Positions 35,020 through 47,800 of a stretch of 64,000 bases of DNA are shown piece after piece. The DNA comes from Takakia lepidozioides. Taxonomy: Eukaryota > Streptophyta > Takakiopsida > Takakiales > Takakiaceae. The notes under the pieces are model-generated. The model was not told where the DNA came from. It saw nothing but the letters and a program-made list of their open reading frames with translations, and made no database searches. Each line of letters starts with the position of its first letter. Positions within the stretch are counted from its first letter, which is position 1. Where the stretch lies: assembly GCA_030704615.1 (NCBI GenBank), contig CM060731.1, positions 4,588,001 through 4,652,000 of the forward strand. The letters run 5' to 3'. The translations under genes were made by a program, and so were the position numbers.

Positions 35020-36640
35020 GTGTCGTAGTGGAAGGGCAGATTAGGCACTTCAGTGCCTAATAATTATTAAATCTGGAATATTCTCTTTAGGCACTTCCAA
35101 GAAGAATTTATATAGATTATACACACGTCATCCATGATTTCTCATGTTTAGGCACCTTTCATCACTTGGAACTCTCTCCTTTCATCCCCCTCCCTCTTCT
35201 TTCCCAAGACAAACCCTAGCACAAGTCCTGTCCTTTGCAACAGTGCTCTCTCTTTTGTAATGGAGATGGCGTCAGAGAGCACAGTACACGACACGGACCA
35301 GTGTTGGCCAGGTATCATGTTTTGTAGAGACTTTCCGGTTCAGGTTATGGAATCTCTTCTTAGTGGAGGCAGTGGGTGTTATCAATAAGGTTTATAATCT
35401 GAAAGTGAGCCCATTTAAGGTTCTCAACACATGAGTTATAAATTCTTTGCAACGGATATCCATTTGCCGGTTATTGTAGGGCATTCACCGCCGGTTATAA
35501 GTTCGGGTTCTCCATCCCTACACCAAAATACAAGGTGGGCAATTGGAAAGAAATTGACGTATTATTGGCATAACTATCAATCTGATACCTTGAAATAGAT
35601 AAAATTTCAACACATTAAGAAACCTATAGGGGTTTAGAGAGTTTAGAGTGGCTAAAATAAATCTTCACATCAACCACTTCAAACCCATTGCAAGATTGTA
35701 CTTCAGGGTGATTGTAGGCTATGGTGAATATATTTTTGTGTCACAGCACGTGTTTTACAGGGCATAGTTTGATTCAATTGTACCTTAGAGACAAATTTTT
35801 ATTACAGTAATGAAATGTGACTCACTCTTATGTTTCCAACTACTACAAGCTCTAATCTTTAAATTCTCACCAAAAAATGAAGTTGATTTGTCGAAGTAAT
35901 GGACTTTAGAAAAGTGCATACGACAGTGTCACAGTGCATAAAAAAGGGTCTTATGGACTTTTTGCACTCACTATAGAAAACAAATATGATAAAAGGGACT
36001 CATATTAGTATTGCTCTACTCCTAAAGATACTAAAGTCCTATAGAGACCATCACAAAAGTAAAAGTTCTTACTTCTATATATTATTGTGAGCCTTCGAAA
36101 AACTGATTTTTGCCAAAGTACATGAATGCATGGAAACAAAATAAAACAATGGACTTGTTTCACTAAAAGGTACATTTCATGTAGATGAAGATTAGCTTGA
36201 GTCCCACTATGCGATATAATAAAAATATAAAAATATAAAATAAGAAAATAGATATAATGTCTGTTACTAGGAAAAATAGAAATAATGCCATAGTATTTGT
36301 TACTGTCAACTTTAGACGGTCCATATCTTTCAACATGGATGAATCTAGCGACTATAATTTTTCCATAATTAAAACACCTTGGGACTTCTTGTGTAAGCCA
36401 CCCCGTGACTTTTCTGAGCCACCGTAGCCTGCAGTCACCCTTGATGTATGTAAAATAATGGAAGGACCTAATCAAACAAATTAGTGTGTCCTTCACCAAC
36501 CACCAATTTCTTCGAAATACCCTGATTCTTCTATCAAATCAGAGTTATCCTCCATTAAGGCTGCCTCTGCATCCATAAAAACTTTGTAGTCGATGTAGGA
36601 TAGCAACCAAGTCGAAGGTCATATGGTCAGTTCTTTGACA
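35020..36640. other. Gene-poor, AT-rich interval
   Basis: Only weak open frames occur, such as a minus-strand frame at 36005-36499 made of aromatic and basic residues without domain character. A short inverted repeat GGCACTTCAGTGCC is at about 35044-35057. Nothing else is supported. Confidence 0.4.
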
Positions 36641-38338
36641 AGCATTACCAGACGATCTAAATTTTATGTCTGCAATCGGCAACGCCTAAGAGATGTTAGC
36701 ACCCCTGCAATACTGAATACTCGTTCAGTCTCTATCTGTGAACCAGTGATGCCAAGTATCTGCTTGGCTAAGAAGGCACAATTTCCAAATTGCGCTTCAT
36801 GGTCATTCCATCAAGCAAGGGGATTTAAAGAGTCAACAGTAGAAACGGACAGTCGCCTGAAGAGAGACAACTCGTTTTTTACTAAAGCGCTCGAAGACTC
36901 TTCCTCCGAAGTCCCTACACTAAAAAGGCTTTGACTCCTTAACCATTTCAGAGGCGGCTGCATCCTCACACGCACATGCACGGGGATTTAAGAGCTTGAA
37001 GCAAATCAGAAGCCAGGGGATGAGTGACTTGGAGTCATAATCAGAGACCACACGAATGGTTGTACCACGGCCCACATAGTCACTAACTAGCTTGAGCCCT
37101 TTGAAACAAGGATCTAACATAGTGCTAACATGTTATGACATTTGTTGGCATTAAAAGAACCTAAAAACTGCAAAAAAAGGTTCCAAGACATTGATCACTT
37201 CTTGTCGCATCCTGCACTGCAAAGTAATGAGCTCCGTATCAAACACATTTGGCCCTTCAATTTCATCCTCAAACTGCATTTTTTCTTCTTTCATGCGCAT
37301 TGTCAACATCACAACAGTGCTGAACGCATCATAGAGTAGCCAGTGACCTCGGCTTTCATTCATGATACATGATGTGACTACAAAATTCAATGATGAGGTT
37401 ATTGCCTCTGCTATGGCCCAGACCTGCGGCTTTGGTAGCCTTGCCTACAAGGATGAAGTTTGTCTGGTGATGATAGCTTCCTTGAATTCAAGGGTTTCTT
37501 AAAACATAATAACTTTGGAGGCAAATGTTGTTTTCACAGTCCTGCAATGCGTGCACGGCTATTGCACCCATTGAACGGATGTGGTTGAAGCCCCTCTTTT
37601 GTCCGCATGTGCTTGAACATGTGCGGAGACACAACCGACGAATAAATCATTTGCCTCCCCATCGACACCAAGCCATTCCATAATGTAATTGAATTTAAAT
37701 TAATCTGTCTTCAACTTGCGGGGCCGTATGCCAGAATCAATACATGCTTTGTTCCATTCAAGATGACCTTTTCCACTCTTCTTTGTCCAAGTAATAGTTT
37801 TATGTAGAGCTGCTTGCGCATCTTTCACTGAGGCTGCCCTGAAGCCAACACTTACCTTAAGGTCATTTGTAGCATACTGGCAAGCCTTTGACATCACATG
37901 TCCAAAGCATGTGCCTTCAAAAATTGAGGTAAGAGATAGGGGCACACATGAAACAATTGACCTCAAAGCTATCGCCATAGTATTCAGGTTGTCACCTTCG
38001 TCTTTCATAAAGGCCACGACACGCTGAGTAAGACCATATTTGTCCAATAGTGATTGGAGTTCAACTGCCATAACCGCCCCACATGTATCAGATACTTCGA
38101 ACAACCCTATGGTAACATGAACGGGAAGTTCCCAGTTCTCATTCAAAACGTTGACTACAAGCGCAAATGTGTCTATGCCACCCCTGCTCATCCATAGATC
38201 AAAGTTGGCTAAACAAGTTACACAACCCACCAAAGCAGGTAGCACGAACTGCTCCATGGACTTAGAAACCATCGCTGGCAGGACCTCATGAACAAAAACA
38301 TGGCGAGAAGGAAATACTACACGAGGAGATTGCCTCAA
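36640..38338 (-). pseudogene. hAT-family transposase, degenerate, N-terminus missing
   Basis: The first segment (38338-37700) has LPALVGCVTCLANFDLWMSR and VVAFMKDEGDNLNTM, matching the start of the hAT catalytic domain. Further pieces follow in changing frames: INVLEPFFAVF (about 37160), MLDPCFKGLKLV (about 37120-37085), and the dimerisation region FLAKQILGITGSQIETERVF, then SIAGVLTSLRRC (about 36770-36670), with a TAA where TENLDRLV is expected. Stops and frameshifts are numerous. The N-terminus, with the BED finger, is replaced at about 38345 by GCGTGAGC repeat sequence. Confidence 0.75.
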
Positions 38339-38349
38339 TACTAACCTCC

Positions 38350-38465
38350 TGAGAGAAGCTACCGCGTGAGCGCGCTCACGCTTAGCGCACTAAGCGTGAG
38401 CACATTCCCCTAAGCGTGAGCACATTATTAGCGTGAGCACATAAGGGAAGCGGTGTCTATAACCG
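38350..38465. repeat. GCGTGAGC repeat cluster, third site
   Basis: It contains GCGTGAGCGCGCTCACGC (38364-38381) and three further GCGTGAGCACAT units, and ends GTCTATAACCGTGG (38453-38467). This is the same order and relative orientation as at 63230-63375, and the inverse of 4090-4310. It lies at the truncated 5' side of the hAT pseudogene. Confidence 0.55.
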
Positions 38466-38689
38466 TGGAAGAAGCAGGGCCTTGTCGTGGGCGCAAACTT
38501 GTGCAAATTGGAGGGTAACATACCATGGCCGGGACCGAAGACGCCGAGCTCCATGCAAGAAATTTTGAGATGAATGTGCGACGAAAAACTTCTCGATGAA
38601 GCAAGCAAGGATGAATGACAAATAGAAATGGATGAATGTAGGATGAATGTGGGATGAAAAATGATTGGATGAATGTACCACGAATAATT

Positions 38690-39080
38690 GTGAGGACGCC
38701 TAGAGATCATGCTTGCATTAAATGATTTTTTTTTTTTTTTTCATCCAAAGTTCCTTGTGAGGACGCTTGGAGATCATGCTTGCGTCAACACAAGCATGAT
38801 TCGAAGTTTTTTTTTTGTTTTTTGTTTTTTTCCAAAGTTCCCTGCGATGACTCCTGGGGATCATCCTTGCGTCAACGCAAGCATGATTCGAATATATATA
38901 TATATATATATTTGGGTGGGCCAAAGTTCCCTTTGAGAAGGCCTGGAAAGCATGCTTGCGTCAACGCCAACATGATTTGAAGTTTTTTTTTTTTTTTTTT
39001 TTTTGTGGGCCAAAGTTCCCTTTGAAGTTTGAGGAGGCCTGGAAAACATGTTTGCGTCAGAGTAAGCATGATTCAAAGTC
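38690..39080. repeat. Tandem repeat array with homopolymer and AT tracts
   Basis: Four to five units of roughly 90-110 bp. Each has GGAGATCATGCTTGCGTCAA, AAGCATGATTCGAA, a T-tract or (AT)n tract, and CAAAGTTCCCT. The CATGCTTGCGTCAACGCAAG part is nearly self-complementary. Non-coding. Confidence 0.7.
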
Positions 39081-39525
39081 GGTTTTTTAAAGCAAACATT
39101 AATTTCGAGTGGAATGGCTTCCATGTCATTTCCCTTACCTGGTCCTAGCAAATCCATTGCCATTCCAAACCTCTATATTTCATTCACTAAGTCAACCAGC
39201 ATTGGCATAGACTTGGAGGAAGTCTGAGAGGTAGAGGTCAAAACCAGAAACAAAAGTAAATGCCAGCTGGAGAACATGAGAAGAAGACCACATCTCGGTT
39301 GGAACGTAGGAGGAAAAGAACATGTCGCGAAATTAGCGATTTTGTCTCGCATGAATGGATTTTCTTCTTAATCCGCGCCTACAAGATAAAGAAGAAAATG
39401 GACTATATCAGGCAAATTCCAGGAGTTCCTCATTCAAGATCCGTTGACGTATAACTCCATTCATCCATATTTTATGCATTCATTAGAGAGAGAGTGAAGA
39501 CTCCGGCCGAAGCCGGCGTATATAA

Positions 39526-39760
39526 CACTACAACAGATGAGCGTTTTTATGACTGCAAATATGACTATTTTTTCAGTCCTATATGCGTTCATGACTACAT
39601 GACTCTGAAGTGAAAAAAACGGTGTGATAGCGACTAGTCTTTAGGACTCCGTTTTGCAAGTCATAGCCGTGACTGCGTGCGTGGCACCTGGAGTCATGCA
39701 GAGGAGAGTGATGTAGTCACAACACTATGATTTACATATGACTAACTATATGACTACATT
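39526..39760 (+). mobile_element. CACTA-like terminus (left end)
   Basis: It starts CACTACAACAGATGAGCG and continues TTTTTATGACT, with repeated TATGACTAC/ATGACTACAT subterminal motifs. The inverse complement of 58960-58993 begins CACTACAAGAGATGAGCG, so the two are opposite ends of one family, possibly of one element. The preceding three bases are TAA. Confidence 0.6.
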
Positions 39761-40513
39761 GTCTGCTGAGCGTTGCCTACATGGAGAGGCTTCAGTGGAA
39801 CACGTATACCACTGCGCAAGCGACACGTCACGCATTCGTGAGGGGATCGTATGACTATATGTCTGCAGAGCGATGCCTACATGGAGAGGCGCCGGATGGA
39901 CACGTGCGCCACTGCGGATTTGACACGTCATTTTTGAATTATTTTTGAATAATATTTTTAATTTTAATAAATCAAATTACAAAATTATAAAATTTAGATT
40001 ATTAATTGATTTAAAGTCTTCATTATATTTTTGGGAAAATAGAATGGAAGGCCAACGGGGCTTGTACAAGTCTTGTAAATCATATTACAAAATTTCAAAT
40101 TGGACAAGCATCCCCACAGATGCCTCAAAGTCTAATGCGGAGCAAAAATGAAGCCAACCGACACAAGGGCAGAAGTTTTTTTAGTACTACTATAGTTCTG
40201 GTATACTACAATGAAGGACTCTATTTACAACTATCGAATGCAATACTCCTTACAATTGCATTTGGCCAACAACTCCGAAACAAACTTGGTGGCAGTGTGG
40301 CAGTCACCACACACCCGAAGATTCTTCACGAAATGGAGAGACATCCATGCAGCTCATCAACCCAAAACCTCGATTGTCCCACCATTGACTGGGGTCAGAA
40401 AAGTTCCACAACTTCTCCTCGTCTCTGTTACCTATTTTTGGATACTTTCATGTTGTCACGTTGGCAATTTCATGTCAAAGTCACTCCAAACTATCAAAGG
40501 TTCACTCAACCAG

Positions 40514-40756
40514 CTAACTTGTAGAATTCATAATGAAAATTGAGGGCCGATTCTGATAGGAGGGAAAAACAGGGTGAAATGTGTTGAAGAATGTGCCTTG
40601 ATTAACAGTGCCTGATTTGATCAATTGTGTCGCTGCTGCTGTGGCTTCCAGTTGACCATCTATCCATGCAGGTTTCTTGTACCTATCATTCCACAGCGAA
40701 TCATAGGTAATCTGGAGCATGAAATTCGGCCCTCTGGGATGAACTTGGACCCACAC
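40514..40756 (-). pseudogene. PPR-gene-associated fragment
   Basis: The frame contains WNDRYKKPAWIDGQLEATAA and QGTFFNTFHPVF. The KPAW-DGQL-A-AAATQ-IK string also occurs just upstream of PPR copy 1 (about 43640-43700, KPAWVDGQLKAAAAATQFIK), so this is the 5' part of another copy. A direct repeat, TTGTCCCACCATTGACTGGG (40374 and 40950), supports local duplication. Confidence 0.45.
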
Positions 40757-41015
40757 TCTATCCCTGCTCCTTCAGCTATCCATGCCTCTGCACAAAATCA
40801 TGCATACATCCTCGCATTGCTGCTAGCAGCTGACAATGACAGCCTAGAATTGTTCCAGCAAACACCCCAACCCTACTTATCACACTAGTTCATATGCTCA
40901 ATTGCATCTGCTACTCTCTATAATCCAACAGGCGTTCACCTTCTTGCCTCAATTGTCCCACCATTGACTGGGTTAGAAAAGTATTCATTCCACAGCTTTT
41001 CCTCGTCATTTGCCG

Positions 41016-43640
41016 CTAGGTCTCCCAAGCCTCCATCTTGCGCCCTTGCTGTGCATATCCTGCAATCATCACACTCCACAACACCACATGTCGTTCAGCC
41101 ATAATGTCGAACACTCCTTTTGCATTCTCAATGCACCCACATTTGGCATACATGTCCACCAGGGCAATGTTCAAAATGATATCAGGTGCAATTCCAGATT
41201 TGATGATGTCACCTTGGATCTCTTTGCCCTTTTCCAGGGCTTCCAGGCTTGCACAAGCATTGCAAACACACATAAACGTGATCTGGTTATGCTTCACCCC
41301 TTCCCCCATCATAGGTCTCCAAGGCCTCCATCCCGCGCCCCTCCTATGCATCTCCTGCAAGTAGGGCATTACATGACACCATATCTTGTTCAACCATACT
41401 GTCGAACACTCCCTTTGCATCCTCGATGCACCCATATTTTGCATACATATCCACCAGGGTATTGTTCAGAATCGGGTACAATCTAGCTCTGAAAATGTCA
41501 CCATGGACCTCTTTGCCCTTTTCCAGGGCTGCCAAGCTTGTAGAATCATTGCAAATGCACACAAACGTGATGTGGTCAGTGGGCTTCACCCCTTCCCCCA
41601 TCATTCGATCATAGGTCTTCAAAGCCTCCATACCATGTCCATGCTGTGCATATCCTGCAAGCATCGCGTTCCACGACACCACAAAATGTTTAGCCATAGT
41701 GTTGAAAACTCCCTTCGCATCCTTAATGCACCCACATTTGGCATACATGTCCACCCACTACAGCAAAAGGGGGGGGGGGTTTGCGACGCCAGCCGTGCCC
41801 CCACGCCCCGCGCGGCGCCGAGCCCGCGACATTTTTTTGCGACGTCCCGGCGTCGCAATCCCCCGCTGCGACATCATTACGACGCCCAGCCGTCGTAAGG
41901 TGGCATGAAGGGGGAAAGAGGGCCCTCGCTGCGACGGATTTTTTTTCTTGTGACGCCCAGACGTCGGAATATATATATATATATATATTTATTATTTTTT
42001 TGTTAAAGACGTTGCGACGCCTCAGCGTCGCAAAAGCGTCATTAAAGGCATCCCAGCGCCTCTGCAACGCCAAGGCGTTGCAATAGCATTACCACAGTGG
42101 GAGTTTTTTTTTTTTTTTTTTTGGCTTTGCGGCCTTCAACTTCACAAAAGCGTCACTGGGGGCGCCCCACGCTGGGACGCCCAACGTTGCGACGTCAGGG
42201 GTCGCCACAGGGGTTCGCAATGGTGTTATGGTCAGCTTAGGTCCACACAAGGACGTCGCTTGGGGCACCTAGCGGTGGCGGGGTACAACAACGGCGAGGA
42301 TGCTGGAGCTGGGGCTAGGACTGGGGCTGGGTACTAAGGCTGTGGAGACGCTTTTCCAGGAGCAATCTCGCTTATATATATGTGGCTGGATCACAGCTCT
42401 CCTCACCTACATAATTCCCATAGATTAGACACGTGGGTCTCCTTCAACGCTCCATCTGGTTACGGATTAGAGTCCAGCGTGGGGATACTCCCCGGCGTCA
42501 CAAGAGAGACCCCCTTAGAAGGAACTTGAAGGAACTTGAAGGAACTCTTTATATGTATATATATATACTTCTTTTGCGATACATAGATGTAGTGTAGGTG
42601 TGTTGGTTAGTTTGTAGTGTCTTAGAAATGTTATAACGTGGAGGTCTTAGGTTCAAATATGCGGTGCATGATATATGTAGAACAATGAACATATCGTCAT
42701 TAGACAGAACCGGAGTCAATGGTCAACAAGTTTTTGAAATTCAAGTTTCAAATTCAAATTTTTCCTGCCTAAATTCAAATGTACCCCCCTTAAATTGTGG
42801 CGTCTGGGCACTTTGCGACCCCCGGCCGGTGCTAATTCTGCATTGCAGAATAGGGGTTTTTTTTTTTTTTTTTTTTTTTTTCGACACCCAGGCGTCGCAA
42901 ATCGCAGTTTCGCATATTTGCGACCCCCATTGGTCGCAAATTTGCGACGTTTTTTTGGCGACGGGCTTGCGACGCCCAGACGTCGCAAATTTGGTTTTTT
43001 TTCCCGCCCGAAAAGGGCTGTTTTACGACGCCGCGGCGTAAAAAAAACCCCCCATTTTCCTGTAGTGACCAGGGCAGTGTTCAGAATGACATATGGTACA
43101 ATTCCAGTTTTGACGATGTCACCATGGACCTCTTTTCCCTTTTCCAGAGCTCCCATGCTTGCACATGCATTGCAAACCCAAACAACTGTGTTGAGCTTCA
43201 TCCCTTTGCGCATCATTTGCTCATAGGTCTCCAAAGTTTTCCTACCACACTCATGCTTGGTAAATCCTGCCAACATTATATTCCACGTGATCAAATATCG
43301 TTGAGGCATTCTGTTAAACACTTGGTGAGCATCCATGATGCTCCCGCACTTAAGGTGTTGAGTAGAAAAACATTTGGCGTGAATCCACTTTGGATAATGT
43401 GAGTGTGCACCTGCTTTCCAGCTTCCAGACCTTCCATCTTGATGCACTTAAGCAAGAGACAGACATACATACCTGAATCTGCTGAAATGCCTCATTGGTC
43501 TAAAGTTTGTAGAGCCTCTGTCACTCTGCCTGCCGCAAAGCATCTTCACATGCCTAGAAGTGCAGCCAGAAGAGGCATTGTGGACTCCCTCTCTTGATTC
43601 TCTTTCAGAAGCTGTGGGCATGGTTGAGGTGTCTGGTTTT
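41016..43640 (-). pseudogene. PPR protein gene copy 1 (PLS type), split by a CACTA element
   Basis: Pentatricopeptide-repeat proteins bind organelle RNA. Read on the minus strand: an N-terminus around MPTASERESREG (about 43605-43640), a first repeat block (LEAGKQVH-like; MPQRYLITWNIMLAGF), and PYVILNTALV at 43072. After the CACTA insertion (41756-43067) it continues DMYAKCGCIKDAKGVFNTM, VVSWNAMLAGYAQHGHGMEA and further triplets to 41016. Units of about 100 residues are very similar to each other. Stops and small frameshifts, for example after NALLAGDA, mark it as degenerate. No E or DYW domain was recognised. Confidence 0.75.
41756..43067. mobile_element. Non-autonomous CACTA element, 1,312 bp, in PPR copy 1
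   Basis: The left end is CACTACAGCAAAAGGGGGG and the right end, read inward on the other strand, is CACTACAGGAAAATGGGGGG. Both ends are followed by subterminal TTGCGACGCC/GGCGTCGCAA repeats typical of CACTA (EnSpm/CMC) elements. The target duplication is ACC (41753-41755 and 43068-43070). Removing the element plus one ACC restores the PPR sequence CATGTCCACCAGGGCAGTG, seen uninterrupted at 41147-41166 (one base different). No transposase frame is inside; an (AT)n tract and long T-tracts are present. Confidence 0.92.
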
Positions 43641-44522
43641 ATAAACTGTGTTGCTGCAGCTGCAGCCTTTAGTTGACCATCTACCCATGCAGGTTTTTCT
43701 TGTAGCTATTGATCCACAGGGAATCGCATCTAATACAATTCTAGCTTTGGCGATGCAACCATGCACCTCTTTGCCCGTTTCCAGGGCTTCCAGGCTTGCA
43801 CACGCACTGCAAACGCACACAAACCTGATGTGGTCGGGCTTCACCCTTCCCACATCATTTGCTCATAGGTCTCCAAAGCCTCCATCCCGTGCCCCTGTTG
43901 TGCATACCCTGCAAGCATCGCATTCCACGACACCACATCTCGTTCAGCCAAAGTGTGGAATACTCCCTTCGCATCCCGAATGCACCCACATTTGGCAAAC
44001 CTGTCAGTTTAGGATGACATCTGGTACAATTCCAGCTTTGACGATGTCAGCATGGACCTCTTTCCCCTTTTCCAGGGCTCCCAGGCTTGCACACGCATTG
44101 CAAACACCAACAAAGGTGATGTGGTTGGGCTTCACTGGCCCTTCGCGCAACATTTGCTCGTAGGTCTCCAAAGCATTCCTACCACACCCATGTTAAATCC
44201 TGCCAACATTATATCCAACGTGATCAAAGTTCGTTGAGGCATTCCGTTGAACATTCGGTGTGCGTTCATGATGTTCCTGCACTTAACATACATGTTCACA
44301 AGGGTGTTGAGGAGACAAACACTTGGCGTGAATCCACTTTGGATAATGTGAGTGTGCACCTACTTTCCAGCTTCCAGACCCTTCATTTTGATGCACTTAA
44401 GCAAGAGACAAACATACATATCTGAATCTGCTGAAATGCTCCTTGGTTTAAAGGTTGTAGAGCCTCTTTCAGTCTGCCTGCCTCACAAAGAATCTTCACA
44501 TGCCCAGAAGAGCTAGAAGAGG
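43605..44522 (-). pseudogene. PPR protein gene copy 2, 3' portion, split by gypsy C
   Basis: Minus-strand pieces: CIKMKGLEAGK (about 44395), VHTHIIQSGFTPSVCLLNTL (44359), MPQRTLIT, then FAKCGCIRDAKGVFHTLAER (about 43990), DVVSWNAMLAGYAQQGHGME and FVCVCSACASLEALETGKEV (43780-43853). The 5' continuation is at 56412-56480, across gypsy C. Stops and frameshifts are present. Confidence 0.7.
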
Positions 44523-44849
44523 TGTCAAGTTATTTTACCACTAGTGTGAAACTAGCTAGGAAATAGCTAGCTTTTACATATTGACATTTGGGATTGGCCC
44601 AAGTGTCAATCCAGGGGTCAAGGCAGATTTAGGCCCTGGAGTGGTTATCTTCACGGCAAGCGCGGGAGGCTCATCTTTCTCGAGTTGAGCCTCACCGCGC
44701 CTACCTATGGCGCCGTAGTGTGGATTCCCCATGGCGTGGGGTGCACTTGGCTTGACTTGTATTTGAGTGATGAGGTTATATATGCATGAGTTTATGCTTC
44801 AGCTTTGTGAGCTCGCATGAGCTTGTGCTTGTATTCTTCTTCTTTATCA
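44523..44849 (+). repeat. Gypsy C 5' LTR (327 bp)
   Basis: Starts TGTCAAGTTATT and ends TTCTTTATCA. A TATATATG near 44777 is a possible TATA box. The inverted CTAGCTAGGAAATAGCTAG-like sequence at 44551-44570 is present in both LTRs. Confidence 0.9.
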
Positions 44850-47800
44850 CTCGAGAAAGATCAGCTCGTATCTGTGAGTGCCAGATATGAGTTAGTTGTA
44901 GCACTTGTGGTTTTTGCTTGAGAATGAGAGAAACCAAGTTGTTATGCAAGGAGCACCGTGGAGCTCTTGGTTGCTAGAAGCGGAGGCGATGTGGGTTACG
45001 AGGTGGTAGACCTTGGCATTCGATCTTCAGCTTCAGAGATGAAAGCACCATGCTGCAGGTAATTCCAGAGCACCTTGATGGTTCCAGATTGTGTACATGC
45101 ATGAGCAAGCACGATTGGGAAGAGGACCAGTCAAGAGCAAGTTATAGTGGCTTTGGTGGCAAAGCTGAGAACTGGACTTGGGAATGCGAGCTTTCATTGT
45201 GTGAAGGATTGCAAGACCAAGCGAAAGGGCTGATTTGGCTTGGGGCAAATCAGTGCACTTTATGGAGTATGGTGAGATTGGGTTTCAATCTCGAGCTTCA
45301 GCATTGAGAGGGCTCTTGTCATGGCAAGAGCAGGGCTGGAACAGGAGCTAAGAGGTGCGGCAAGGCCATGGAATGTGCACCTAGGGTTTCAGAGCTTGGA
45401 AGAAGAGCTCTTGCACCACAAGAGAAGTGTCTTGTGGCTGGAAATGTAAGCCTTAGGGTTTCAGGAGCTTGGCAAAGGCTGTGGAGTGCTTAGTCTTGTC
45501 TTAGAGAGCATCAAGAGCCAAGGAGCCAAGATAGGGGGCTGATATCTCTTGTGTGAAGAGGTTGCATGTGTGGAGCATGTATTCAGCTCATTGAAGCTTC
45601 CATCTTCAAGCTTGGAGGGCAAGCAAGGAAGAGGGAAGGGCTGACTTCCCTTATGTGAGGGCAATGCATGTGTGGAGCATGCTATCAGCCTGATGAAGGC
45701 TTGCACTTTCAGGTGTGGGAGTGCAAGAAAGGAAGGAAGGGGCTGGTTTCCCTGTAGGGCATGTGGAGCATGCTTTCAGCCTGCTGAAGCTTGTATTTTC
45801 AGGTTTGTGGGTGCAAGAAATGAAGCAAAGGAGCTGATTCTCTTATGGTGAGAGTGGGGCATATGTGGAGCATGCCTTCAGCCCATTGAGGCTCTTGTTT
45901 TCAAGCTTTAGAAAGCTAGAATGGAAGGTCTAGGGCTGGTTTCCACTTGGAGTGAAAGAAAAGCACTTGTAGGGCCTATGTGAGTTGGGGTTTCAACTTC
46001 AAGCTTGAAGGGAGCGCAACTCTTGAAGCAGCAGGTGTAGGGGGCTTGAATAGGCTCTAAGACAGATGTTATGGCCAAGGAGAGTGCTTGAATGAGTGCT
46101 CACAAGGGCTGGGAACCAGCAGGGCTTGGTTGTTTGCCATTGAGTTTAGTGGCGTGTTTGGGGAGGCTAAGTGAGAAAGAAGGCTTGGTTTGTGGCAACC
46201 ACCTCATGGCTTAGGGCTACTATGGTGGTGTGTGGGAGCCGAAAGAGCAAGAATACCTTGCTGATTTCCTCACAGCCACCATAGCTCGGTGGAAAGAAGC
46301 CTAGAGTCCAAGAGACACAAACCCTAGCTTGGCATGGCTAAACCCCTTAGAGAAATGGCTAAACTGCCAGAGCGGCCATGGATGGGGCTGTGACGGGCTG
46401 TGCTTGAGGCTGTGAGGGGCTGTGACAGGCCGTGCCTGAGGCTTGTGGGGCTGTGACAGGCTGTGGCGAGCTGTGACGGGCTGTGAGGGGCTGTGACAGG
46501 CCGTGCCTGAGGCCTTTGGGGCTGTGACGGGTTGTGACGGGCTATGTCAGGCCGTGCCTGTGGCCTGTGGGGCTGTGACGGGCTGTGAGGGGCTGTGACA
46601 GGCTGTGCCCGTGGCCTTTGGGGCTGTGAGGGGCTGTGATAGGTTGTGCCTAGTGGCCTGTGGGGCTGTGACAGGCCGTGCCTGAGGCCTTTGGGGCTGT
46701 GACGGGCTGTGAGGGGCTGTGACAGGCCGTGCCTGAGGCCTTTGGGGCTGTGAGGGGCTGTGAGGGGCTGTGACAGGCCGTGCCTGAGGCCTTTGGGGCT
46801 GTGATGGGCTGTGAGGGGCTGTGTCAGGCCGTGCCTGTGGCCTGTGGGGCTGTGACGGGCTGTGAGGGGCTGTGACAGGCTGTGCCCAGTGGCCTGTGGG
46901 GCTGTGATGGGCTGTGCGGGGCTGTGACAGGCTGTGCCCAGTGGCCTGTGGGGCTGTGACGGGCTGTGATAGGCTGTGGCGAGCTGTGACGGGCTGTGCG
47001 GGGCTGTGACAGGCTGTGCCCAGTGGGCTGTGGGGCTGTGACGGGCTGTGCGAGGCTGTGACAGGTTGTGCCCAGTGGCCTGTGGGGCTGTGATGGGATG
47101 TGACGGGCTGTGACAGGCTGTGCCCATGGCCTTTGGGGCTGTGATGGGCTATGAGGGGCTGTGACAGGCCGTGCCTGAGGCCTTTGGGGCTGTGACGGGC
47201 TGTGAGGGGCTGTGACAGGCCGTGCCTGAGGCCTTTGGGGCTGTGACGAGCTGTGAGGGGCTGTGACAGGCCGTGCCTGAGGCCTTTGGGGCTGTGACGG
47301 GCTGTGACGGGCTGTGTCAGGCCGTGCCTGTGGCCTGTGGGGCTGTTACGGGCTGTGAGGGGCTGTGACAGGTTGTGCCCAGTGGCCTGTGGGGCTGTGA
47401 CAGGCTATGCCCAGTGGCCTGTGGGGCTATGACGGGCTGTGCCCAGTGGCCTGTGGGGCTGTGATGGCTATGAAGGGCTGTGAGAGGCTGTGCCCATGGC
47501 CTTTGGGGCTGTGAGGGGCTGTGACAAGCCGTGCCTGAGGCCTTTGGGGCTGTGAGGGGCTGTGAGGGGCTGTGACAGGCTGTGCCCAGTGGCCTGTGGG
47601 ACTGTGACGGCTGTGACCAGTGAGCTGTGTGGGCCTGTGCTGGTCTGTGGTGGCCCGTGTTGACCTGTGGACGGCCTGTGCTGACTCGTGGAGGCACTGG
47701 TGGACTGCCTAAGGACTGGCATGTGGTCTGGAAGGCCGAATTTTGAAGCTCGTGGAGGGCGGTTTGAGGAGTATCTTCATGATATTCCCATGGTCATGCA

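Noticed and set aside
36005-36499. Minus-strand 164-residue frame
   Set aside because: AT-rich sequence, no domain character, no splice context, and no relation to neighbouring elements.
38690-39080. CRISPR-like array
   Set aside because: Units are diverged, contain T- and AT-tracts, have no unique spacers of constant length, and lie in a plant nuclear context.
41781-43447. Arg/Pro- and Lys-rich frames inside the 1.3-kb CACTA element
   Set aside because: They arise from GCGACG subterminal repeats and homopolymer tracts; the apparent fusion with the PPR frame is caused by the insertion.
46324-47127. Long minus-strand open frame rich in His, Ser, Pro, Gln and Thr
   Set aside because: It is an automatic product of the 51-bp repeat period, has no domain and lies antisense in a retrotransposon leader.
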